Of a DNA stretch of 34,629 nt, positions 30,407-34,629 are shown piece after piece. Both the position numbers and the translations under genes were made by a program. The notes under the pieces were generated by a model. The model was not told the origin of the DNA, did not search any database, and saw only the letters and a program-made list of their open reading frames with translations. Positions within the stretch are counted from its first letter, which is position 1, and every line of letters begins with the position of its first letter. The stretch is from a virus: the IMG/VR virus record IMGVR_UViG_3300029319_000207, positions 1 to 34,629 of that record. One strand, 5' to 3'.

Positions 30407-30743
30407 TTTGGGGTTTAGTAGTTAATAGTTTTAAGTGGCGGTTAGCCTCCGGCCCTAAGAAGTTAGGCTCTTCTAACTCCTCTAGGCTTTGTAGTTGATG
30501 TCCTCTAATTAGGTCGGTTAGATGGTCATCTAATTTATGTACTAATAGTTGGTTAGCTACTAGCTCGTCTTTTAGATGATCTAACTCTTGCTTTGTATGC
30601 CGAACCCTATCTTCGGTATATTTACATAGCATTATGTTTTTAACGATAGTTTCTCTAAGTAACCTTTTTTCTCTGTACTCGCAGTTAAGTAAGTAAATAA
30701 GGTGCTTAGTTTCGTTTTCGGTAAAAGGCATTGAAAAAGTCAT
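30393..30743 (-). CDS. Coiled-coil hypothetical protein (116 aa)
   Basis: Begins MTFSMPFTENETKHLIYLLN, then a long coiled coil rich in Leu/Lys/Glu (RHTKQELDHLKDELVANQLL, VHKLDDHLTDLIRG) and a tail with EEPNFLGPEANRHLK. Not recognised. The start FTENETKHLIYLL may be a small DNA- or protein-binding helix. It overlaps the exonuclease gene by 14 bases and the upstream gene by ATGA. Confidence 0.65.
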   Translation of the reverse strand: MTFSMPFTENETKHLIYLLNCEYREKRLLRETIVKNIMLCKYTEDRVRHTKQELDHLKDELVANQLLVHKLDDHLTDLIRGHQLQSLEELEEPNFLGPEANRHLKLLTTKPQNETD

Positions 30744-30871
30744 TTATCTAACTCCCTACAAGCGGCCTCTATACCGGCGTTACAATCTGCCATAGTCATT
30801 TGAGTAAGGGTGGAATCGAAGGCGGTAAGTAGTATGCCGCCTACCGCTATGTATAAAAGAAAATGTTTCAT
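30740..30871 (-). CDS. Small membrane or exported protein (43 aa)
   Basis: Reads MKHFLLYIAVGGILLTAFDS then TLTQMTMADCNAGIEAACRE and LDK. The first 18 residues are a hydrophobic helix after a positive start: either a membrane anchor or a signal peptide, with two cysteines in the exported part. The ATG overlaps the previous stop as TAATG and a GGGAGGT site precedes it, which decides the start over longer alternatives. Confidence 0.6.
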   Translation of the reverse strand: MKHFLLYIAVGGILLTAFDSTLTQMTMADCNAGIEAACRELDK

Positions 30872-31131
30872 TAACTTACCTCCCGTAGTAAAGCTTGCCA
30901 AATCGTGCCTACCTCTATTTTTTGTTTGGTAGTAAAAGAATCTGTGTCCCACTCGGTAATAGAAACTTGCCTATCCCAATCGACGGAGCCGTCTTTAAAA
31001 GTAGGGGCGGAAAATAAACTATATTGCATTCTCTTATATTTTTCGCTGTAAGAAGGAATAAGGAAGAAAGTGCAACCAAACATTTCGCAGTTAACGGTGT
31101 TTCCGTATTTAGGGTCGATAATAAAATTCAT
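30871..31131 (-). CDS. Hypothetical protein (86 aa)
   Basis: Begins MNFIIDPKYGNTVNCEMFGC and contains TFFLIPSYSEKYKRMQYSLF, SAPTFKDGSVDWDRQVSITE and an end TIWQALLREVS. Aromatic-rich small alpha/beta-like protein, not recognised. It follows directly on the stop of the coiled-coil gene upstream. Confidence 0.6.
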   Translation of the reverse strand: MNFIIDPKYGNTVNCEMFGCTFFLIPSYSEKYKRMQYSLFSAPTFKDGSVDWDRQVSITEWDTDSFTTKQKIEVGTIWQALLREVS

Positions 31132-31332
31132 TTACTTAGCTCCTGTTTGTAGTTTGTATTTAACAAGTTGGCCTATTTGTCTAGTTAGGCTAAATACCTC
31201 TTTGCGGTGCTTACTGATGTCTTGTAAGTTACCGCTTGCAAAAGCGTGCATATACGCCGTTTGCTTTTCTTCTAGAAGCTTTTTAGCTTCGTCAAGTTGT
31301 TCTTGAATGTTAGTAGTGTCTTTGATGTTCAT
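31132..31332 (-). CDS. Coiled-coil hypothetical protein (66 aa)
   Basis: Reads MNIKDTTNIQEQLDEAKKLL, EEKQTAYMHAFASGNLQDIS, then KHRKEVFSLTRQIGQLVKYK and a short end. Two helices with Glu/Lys/Leu heptads. The ATG at 31332 is preferred to a TTG at 31356, which would run into the upstream gene. Not recognised. Confidence 0.6.
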   Translation of the reverse strand: MNIKDTTNIQEQLDEAKKLLEEKQTAYMHAFASGNLQDISKHRKEVFSLTRQIGQLVKYKLQTGAK

Positions 31333-31345
31333 TGTTTTAAGGGGT

Positions 31346-31525
31346 TTAAAATACAAGTGCCATAACGATGCCGACTACATCGCAAATTTTTTCTTCGGGA
31401 ATAATACCGTTAGGAAAAAGCTTTTTAGCTTCACATTGAATTTGGTATTGTTGGTAAGCGGTAAGCTCGCCGCCAAGCTCGTATTCAATCTCTCTAACTA
31501 GGTCGTGTGCTGTAAAACGTGTCAT
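31346..31525 (-). CDS. Small hypothetical protein (59 aa)
   Basis: Reads MTRFTAHDLVREIEYELGGE, LTAYQQYQIQCEAKKLFPNG, then IIPEEKICDVVGIVMALVF. Normal amino acid mix and sensible helices. It is the first gene after the 88-base gap that contains a GGGGTAGTA motif, so it probably opens a second transcription unit of the leftward operon. Not recognised. Confidence 0.6.
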   Translation of the reverse strand: MTRFTAHDLVREIEYELGGELTAYQQYQIQCEAKKLFPNGIIPEEKICDVVGIVMALVF

Positions 31526-31573
31526 TGAACTCAGGGGGTTGTGCCTCTCGGCTTACCCAAATCATAACAACTA

Positions 31574-31597
31574 ATTAGCCTATTTACTACCCCTATG
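31574..31597 (-). promoter_or_regulatory. Conserved motif CATAGGGGTAGTA / TAGGCTAAT
   Basis: Leftward copy of the motif, in the 88-base gap 31526-31613 between two genes of the leftward operon, starting about 70 bases upstream of the ATG at 31525. Reads CATAGGGGTAGTAAATAGGC followed by TAAT. The same order of blocks (CATA, GGGGTAGTA, AGG-CTAA) occurs rightward at 33743-33766, and a shortened copy leftward at 33691-33708. Probably a promoter or activator site for the genes below. Confidence 0.55.
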
Positions 31598-31613
31598 TTA
31601 CGAGTCCGTAATA

Positions 31614-31943
31614 TTAAAAAGGAAGTGTATTTTGCTTAAAAGTTTCCGGTTCTTCCGGTAAGCTCCAAAGATGCTCTTGTTTACCATACATACCCTTCAT
31701 TTTGACGTTTGTTTTGACTAGCTTCCCTTCGTTACTAAGGTTAGTCATAGCTCGTCTTATAGATGTAAGGGGACATTGAAGTCCGGTCATCTTTAAAACC
31801 ATAGAAGGGCTAAAACGAAGGCGGGGATATTTACCTTCGTAATATTTAAAGCACCTCATAATTTTGGCTTCTTGGCTTTTAGCTTGAGCAATAGACTTAG
31901 ATAACTCGTCTTGGTTTTCGCCGATAGTATTATAGAAAGTCAT
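31614..31943 (-). CDS. Winged-helix DNA-binding protein (109 aa)
   Basis: Contains AKIMRCFKYYEGKYPRLRFS then PSMVLKMTGLQCPLTSIRRA and MTNLSNEGKLVKTNVKMKGM, followed by YGKQEHLWSLPEE. The order helix - MVLKMTGLQCPLTSIRRAMTNL recognition helix - KLVKT and a beta wing is that of small winged-helix regulators in phages. Probably a transcription factor acting on early genes. It ends just before the 88-base gap holding the GGGGTAGTA motif. Confidence 0.72.
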   Translation of the reverse strand: MTFYNTIGENQDELSKSIAQAKSQEAKIMRCFKYYEGKYPRLRFSPSMVLKMTGLQCPLTSIRRAMTNLSNEGKLVKTNVKMKGMYGKQEHLWSLPEEPETFKQNTLPF

Positions 31944-32164
31944 TTTTTAGTAATTTCTTTTATAAGATTAATTTTTTTTTCTAATAGCGGTAATTTTTCG
32001 AGGTTTTTATCTAAAGATTTCTTTCTAGTTCTCCGTTGCATTGGCGAGCCTAATTGCCAATCTTTATGCAACTCTATAAGAGTTTTTGCTTTAAACTTTT
32101 GTTGTTCTAGGTCTTGTAGTTTTTCTAAAAGGATTTCTTTAAGTAAATTATCTATATTTTCCAT
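31940..32164 (-). CDS. Coiled-coil basic protein (74 aa)
   Basis: Reads MENIDNLLKEILLEKLQDLE with QQKFKAKTLIELHKDWQLGS, a basic stretch QRRTRKKSLDKNLEKL and a helical end. Two charged helices joined by a short turn. Not recognised. ATGA overlap with the winged-helix gene downstream suggests the two are made together. Confidence 0.6.
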   Translation of the reverse strand: MENIDNLLKEILLEKLQDLEQQKFKAKTLIELHKDWQLGSPMQRRTRKKSLDKNLEKLPLLEKKINLIKEITKK

Positions 32165-32490
32165 TAATCAATTCCCTTTCTAATTTTTTCTAAAAGCTCT
32201 TTTTCCTTAATAGTTTCGAAACAAATGTCTCTTTCTACCGGTAAGCCGAAAGGTCCTTTTAGTTCTTTGATTTCTTTCATATCAAAAGAGCCAAACTCTT
32301 GTTCGTGACCTTTTACTAAACCCCAAGCTATTTCCGTTTCGGGGTCGTACTCGGCCATAAACCAAGTCCAGTTACTATCGGGTGTAAAAAGCTTAACGTA
32401 AAACACCATTTCTTCTTCGGGGTTTTCGTGAGCGGGTTGGCTATAAAGCTTGGGAAGCTTTTTTAGAAGTTCTTTAGTTAGTAGTTTCAT
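32164..32490 (-). CDS. DUF2958 family protein (108 aa)
   Basis: Clear match to DUF2958: MKLLTKELLKKLPKLYSQ at the start, VFYVKLFTPDSNWTWFMAEY in the middle, then AWGLVKGHEQEFGSFDMKEI and GPFGLPVERDICF. Single-domain protein widespread in mobile elements and phages, without a proven function; often beside antirestriction or plasmid transfer genes. Located in the early-type operon here. Its ATG lies inside the end of the upstream 52-aa gene. Confidence 0.88.
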   Translation of the reverse strand: MKLLTKELLKKLPKLYSQPAHENPEEEMVFYVKLFTPDSNWTWFMAEYDPETEIAWGLVKGHEQEFGSFDMKEIKELKGPFGLPVERDICFETIKEKELLEKIRKGID

Positions 32491-32632
32491 TTTGGGGGTT
32501 GTAAATTGATTTTAAATAAGTAGTTTCGATGTGTTTTTTTTGTAGGAGATACTCGGCGTTGGTCATAGTTTCGTCGAACATATACTGGTCGCTTAACCTA
32601 CCTAACGCCTCGTGGTACTCCTTTTGATTCAT
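32474..32632 (-). CDS. Small hypothetical protein (52 aa)
   Basis: Reads MNQKEYHEALGRLSDQYMFD with ETMTNAEYLLQKKHIETTYL then KSIYNPQNETTN. Amphipathic helices and a GAGGATTATTAG ribosome region before the ATG. Its end overlaps the DUF2958 start by 17 bases in another frame. It fills the gap between two clear genes, so it is probably real. Not recognised. Confidence 0.55.
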   Translation of the reverse strand: MNQKEYHEALGRLSDQYMFDETMTNAEYLLQKKHIETTYLKSIYNPQNETTN

Positions 32633-32634
32633 AA

Positions 32635-32964
32635 CTAATAATCCTCCACTCTATCGTGTATTGCTATAGCCCCATAAAACCGATTACCGGTTAAGTTGTC
32701 CACAGCTTTTGATAATCTACTATCGCTAGATGCGGCGTAGTTTCCTCCAAACATTGTATGCTCGTCTTCGTTCCAAGCCGGCTTTATATGTAAGGAGTTA
32801 AGGTGGCCAACTTTTAGTTTGGCGGCAGGGTATCTAGAGTCGGGTTCGTGGGGTCCCTCTACGTTAGTTAAAGTAAAACCTTCGACGTAAGGAGAGGAAC
32901 TAACCCCTCCGTTTGTGCAATCTGAAAACTGACCGCACTTATAAATGTAAACGTGTAAACCCAT
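32635..32964 (-). CDS. Hypothetical protein (109 aa)
   Basis: Begins MGLHVYIYKCGQFSDCTNGG, with VEGFTLTNVEGPHEPDSRYP, HLNSLHIKPAWNEDEHTMFG then SDSRLSKAVDNLTGNRFYGA and IAIHDRVEDY. The late part (HTMFGGxxxxxSDSRxSxAVxxLTGxxFYGAxAxHDRVE) is a conserved phage pattern I have seen but cannot name. Probably soluble. An AGGAGG site lies before the ATG. Confidence 0.65.
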   Translation of the reverse strand: MGLHVYIYKCGQFSDCTNGGVSSSPYVEGFTLTNVEGPHEPDSRYPAAKLKVGHLNSLHIKPAWNEDEHTMFGGNYAASSDSRLSKAVDNLTGNRFYGAIAIHDRVEDY

Positions 32965-33290
32965 TAGTTTGCCTCCTTTTTGATCGCTTCGGTTAGTTGT
33001 ATGGCGTTTATCTCTTTGCCTAAATCAAGGCTACATAAATCTCTAATCTGCCAGTTTATACTGTCAATTTTAGAAACTATTTCGTTAGTTTCGCTTCTAA
33101 GAAGTTTGCCTTCTCGATGTAAAGCTAACTGTAAAGTTGCCATAACTTCCGGTGCGAGTATTTCACTCGCCTTACCGGTTGTAGCGTGATGTAAGCCGTT
33201 AATTCTTTCGGTTTGGGCTTGAAGAAACTTGTTAAGGTTCTCGGTTTCCCTTTTTAGGTCCCCGAGAAGTGTTTGTAAAGTTGCGGTCAT
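32964..33290 (-). CDS. Coiled-coil hypothetical protein (108 aa)
   Basis: Reads MTATLQTLLGDLKRETENLN, then KFLQAQTERINGLHHATTGK, a middle helix VMATLQLALHREGKLLRSE and an end with INWQIRDLCSLDLGKEINA. Mostly helical with Leu/Glu heptads. Not recognised. It overlaps both neighbours by one base or a few, as in a coupled operon. Confidence 0.62.
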   Translation of the reverse strand: MTATLQTLLGDLKRETENLNKFLQAQTERINGLHHATTGKASEILAPEVMATLQLALHREGKLLRSETNEIVSKIDSINWQIRDLCSLDLGKEINAIQLTEAIKKEAN

Positions 33291-33640
33291 TAGTTTTCCT
33301 CCCTTGCGAAAACGTAACGGCCTGTTCCGTTAGCTATATTTTTTCTAGCTATAAAGTTAATAAAGCCTGTACTTAGGTAGTAAAGATCGGGTCCTTCCAT
33401 AATAGGGTCTCTATGCTCTATATATAAAACGCCTTTTTCATCTAGGCTACTAATTAAACCGGCTATTTGATGTTTGTTAAAGTCGGTTGTTTCTAAAGCT
33501 TGCTCTATAGTAAAGCAACATAAATAAGGGTCGCCGTCGACATTGTCGTAACCTGTTTCTTCAAAAAAGTATTCGAACTTTATACCGCCACATTCGGCTA
33601 GTTTTAGTTCTTTTTCTGTTAGGTCGTAAGTCCTAGTCAT
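33290..33640 (-). CDS. Hypothetical protein, first gene of the leftward early operon (116 aa)
   Basis: Begins MTRTYDLTEKELKLAECGGI and contains KFEYFFEETGYDNVDGDPYL, CCFTIEQALETTDFNKHQIA and GLISSLDEKGVLYIEHRDPI, then LYYLSTGFINFIARK. The helices around ISSLDEKGVLYIE look like part of a winged-helix fold, so a DNA-binding role is possible. It is the first gene downstream of the divergent control region, so it is likely to be expressed early. Confidence 0.68.
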   Translation of the reverse strand: MTRTYDLTEKELKLAECGGIKFEYFFEETGYDNVDGDPYLCCFTIEQALETTDFNKHQIAGLISSLDEKGVLYIEHRDPIMEGPDLYYLSTGFINFIARKNIANGTGRYVFAREEN

Positions 33641-33724
33641 TTTTTAAAAGGGGGTGGCGGGCATCTCTGCCTCGTATGTTCACACTGTATATTAGCCTAA
33701 CTACTATGACCAGTACCCAGTGTG

Positions 33725-33740
33725 CCTGTTTATAAACAGG
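33725..33740. promoter_or_regulatory. Perfect 16-base palindrome, probable operator
   Basis: CCTGTTTATAAACAGG is its own reverse complement over all 16 bases. It ends 2 bases before the rightward motif copy at 33743 and lies 12-20 bases before its TAGTAT, where a bound dimeric regulator would block or help RNA polymerase. Confidence 0.6.
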
Positions 33741-33742
33741 TC

Positions 33743-33766
33743 CATAAGGGGTAGTATTAGGGCTAA
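33743..33766 (+). promoter_or_regulatory. Conserved motif CATAAGGGGTAGTAT / AGGGCTAA, rightward copy
   Basis: Reads CATAAGGGGTAGTATTAGGG followed by CTAA, 60-83 bases upstream of the ATG at 33826. Compare the leftward copy at 31574-31597, which has the same blocks with small spacing changes. TAGTAT inside it (33752-33757) could serve as a -10 element. Confidence 0.55.
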
Positions 33767-33785
33767 AGTAATGTATCATAGATTC

Positions 33786-33799
33786 GAAGCGAGAGCTTC
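33786..33799 (+). promoter_or_regulatory. Hairpin with GNRA loop in the leader of the rightward gene
   Basis: GAAGC GAGA GCTTC: five pairs closed by a GAGA tetraloop, 27-40 bases upstream of the ATG. It would be in the RNA made from the rightward motif. May stabilise the leader; too short for a terminator and no T run follows. Confidence 0.35.
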
Positions 33800-33825
33800 C
33801 CCACGCAACTTGACAACTACATACT

Positions 33826-34170
33826 ATGGAAAAAGCTTTATTAGAGCTTGGAGAGTGCAAAACTCTCAAAGAGGTTGATGCCTTCATTGATAAACACTTT
33901 CCGAAGGGTTTACATGAAGAACTTCATAAACCTAAAGATGAAAAATCTATGTTTTATCCCTCAGGGGCATACATAGGTTTCAATCTTCATCGCTATATTT
34001 ATAACAATAAATTAGCGGCGTTTTGCCACGCGGTTAGAGATAACTTTTGTGGTTACGGAGGTTCCTCTTATTGGACAAGTTTCGACCCTCATGTAAAAGA
34101 CCCAGACCCCGAAGCAACTAAATACTTCGGACAAGAAGTTTGGGAAGTTTACACGGGAACCGGAAACTAA
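33826..34170 (+). CDS. Hypothetical protein, rightward early gene (114 aa)
   Basis: Begins MEKALLELGECKTLKEVDAF with IDKHFPKGLHEELHKPKDEK, then AYIGFNLHRYIYNNKLAAFC and a C-terminal FDPHVKDPDPEATKYFGQEV. A helical N-terminal half is followed by an aromatic- and glycine-rich half. Not recognised. It is alone on its transcript, between the divergent control region and a terminator at 34177, which often marks a small regulator or host-takeover gene (inference). Confidence 0.68.
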   Translation: MEKALLELGECKTLKEVDAFIDKHFPKGLHEELHKPKDEKSMFYPSGAYIGFNLHRYIYNNKLAAFCHAVRDNFCGYGGSSYWTSFDPHVKDPDPEATKYFGQEVWEVYTGTGN

Positions 34171-34176
34171 ACTTAC

Positions 34177-34200
34177 GCCCCCTTCGGGGGGCCTTACTTT
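34177..34200 (+). terminator. Rho-independent terminator with UUCG loop
   Basis: GCCCCC at 34177-34182, loop TTCG, GGGGGC at 34187-34192, then CTTACTTT. The stem of six G-C pairs closed by a C(UUCG)G tetraloop is very stable. It lies 7 bases after the stop at 34170. The T tract is interrupted, so read-through to the last gene is possible. Confidence 0.75.
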
Positions 34201-34213
34201 ATCCCCCTTAACA

Positions 34214-34629
34214 ATGATTGAATTTAATTTTAATGACGGCGGAAGAGCCGATGCCGGTTATAAAGGCATGACAGGCGATTGCGTAACTAGAGCGATAGCT
34301 ATAGCCGCCGAGCTTCCTTATAAAGAAGTTTATAACCGTTTAGCCGAAGGCAACGCAAAACAACGGATAACAAAAAAATCCAGAAAAAGTGCGGGCCAAA
34401 GAACGGCTAGTAAAGGTATTACCGTTCAAAAAAAATGGTTTAAAGACTACATGAAAGAGCTTGGCTTTGAATGGGTCGCAACCATGCAAATCGGTTCAGG
34501 ATGTCAAGTACATTTAGATGAAGATGAACTTCCTAAAGGTAGACTTGTTTGCAACGTGAGCCGGCATAGTTGTGCCGTTATAGACGGTGTTTTAAACGAT
34601 ACCTACGATTGCTCCCGTATGGGTACGCG
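34214..34629 (+). CDS. GDCxTRA family protein, possible cysteine hydrolase (3' cut by window edge)
   Basis: The first 138 residues are visible, running off the right edge. It has YKGMTGDCVTRAIAIAAELP (Cys23), then FKDYMKELGFEWVATMQIGS, GCQVHLDEDELPKGRLVCNV, SRHSCAVIDGVLNDTYD (His118, Asp129 or Asp132). I recognise this conserved phage and plasmid family (GDCxTRA ... GSGCxVHL ... LPxGRL ... SxHxxAVIDGxxxDT). The ordered Cys, His and Asp suggest a papain-like thiol fold, but no activity is established that I know of. The frame is open to the last base. Confidence 0.8.
   Translation, partial: MIEFNFNDGGRADAGYKGMTGDCVTRAIAIAAELPYKEVYNRLAEGNAKQRITKKSRKSAGQRTASKGITVQKKWFKDYMKELGFEWVATMQIGSGCQVHLDEDELPKGRLVCNVSRHSCAVIDGVLNDTYDCSRMGT

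Larger units (their letters stand above)
33641..33825. promoter_or_regulatory. Divergent early control region
   Basis: The 185-base gap between leftward gene 33290-33640 and rightward gene 33826-34170, the longest non-coding stretch in the window. It holds a leftward short motif copy (33691-33708, CATAGTAGTTAGGCTAAT), a rightward full copy (33743-33766), a perfect 16-base palindrome between them (33725-33740), an outer inverted repeat CACACTG (33681-33687) / CAGTGTG (33718-33724), and a hairpin in the rightward leader (33786-33799). Together this looks like back-to-back promoters with an operator. No repressor gene was identified. Confidence 0.6.

Noticed and set aside
31070-31501. Two rightward frames (78 and 64 residues) lying end to end
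   Set aside because: They are complementary to three leftward genes that have ATG starts, normal composition and operon-style spacing; Cys/Leu/Ser-rich composition is typical of antisense frames here.
33650-33670. Six-codon leftward leader peptide MPATPF before the 33290-33640 gene
   Set aside because: The frame is real (ATG to TAA just before the gene) but so short that chance is likely, and no attenuator structure goes with it.
33633-33887. Leftward 84-aa frame covering the divergent control region
   Set aside because: It crosses the palindrome and the motif copies and overlaps the start of the rightward 114-aa gene; composition is not protein-like.
1-34629. tRNA genes, CRISPR arrays, insertion sequences, long terminal repeats
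   Set aside because: Reading both strands by eye showed no cloverleaf, no regularly spaced repeats, no transposase and no direct repeat at the two ends; a tRNA scan and self-comparison would settle this.

Overview
The window reads as most of the genome of a tailed, double-stranded DNA phage with a long non-contractile tail (siphovirus). The head genes and a lambda-like M-L-K-I-J tail tip series are intact. No host chromosomal gene, tRNA, rRNA, CRISPR array, insertion sequence or integrase was found. The DNA is AT-rich by eye and very densely coded: genes often overlap as ATGA or TAATG, and the longest non-coding stretch is 185 bases (33641-33825). Many small proteins resemble, from memory only, families of uncultured marine phages and marine cyanophages. 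A marine host, possibly a picocyanobacterium, is therefore a reasonable but unproven guess. Both ends cut genes (a terminase small subunit at the left, a GDCxTRA family protein at the right), so replication and lysis genes may lie outside.

Layout. (1) 2-23335, rightward: terminase, portal, minor head protein, a cluster of tiny lysine-rich proteins, scaffold, major capsid, decoration protein, head-tail connectors, tail terminator, tail tube, the G/GT chaperone pair made by a -1 frameshift, tape measure, minor tail proteins M, L, K, I and J, a tail-fibre cassette (18570-22339) and two membrane-associated genes. (2) 23357-25140, leftward: four coupled genes for membrane or exported proteins, including two diverged paralogues. 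(3) 25251-25681, rightward: two small conserved genes. (4) 25653-33640, leftward: the early-type operon, with DUF2958, winged-helix and HTH proteins, an exonuclease / Rad52-like recombinase / probable ssDNA-binding protein set, a protein with an AcrVA2-like C-terminus and a GIY-YIG type nuclease. (5) 33826-34629, rightward: two genes separated by a terminator.

How they work together. Region 1 packages DNA and builds head and tail. Region 4 looks like early functions: regulation, recombination and possibly counter-defence. A shared motif (CATARGGGGTAGTA...AGGCTAA) lies in three places upstream of region 4 and 5 genes, and a shorter form (TAGGGTAGTAT) forms an inverted repeat between regions 2 and 3. 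The centre of control appears to be 33641-33825, with two divergent motif copies around a perfect 16-base palindrome. No endolysin was recognised; the membrane/exported genes of 22336-25140 are the best place to look for lysis or envelope functions.

Most unusual items: a cupredoxin-like copper-site module inserted in the gpL-like tail protein, which also lacks the usual cysteine-rich C-terminus; an AcrVA2-like protein whose N-terminal domain is a second copy of a small protein from the head gene cluster; an exported-protein gene whose signal peptide lies upstream of any normal start codon; and the regulatory motif family.
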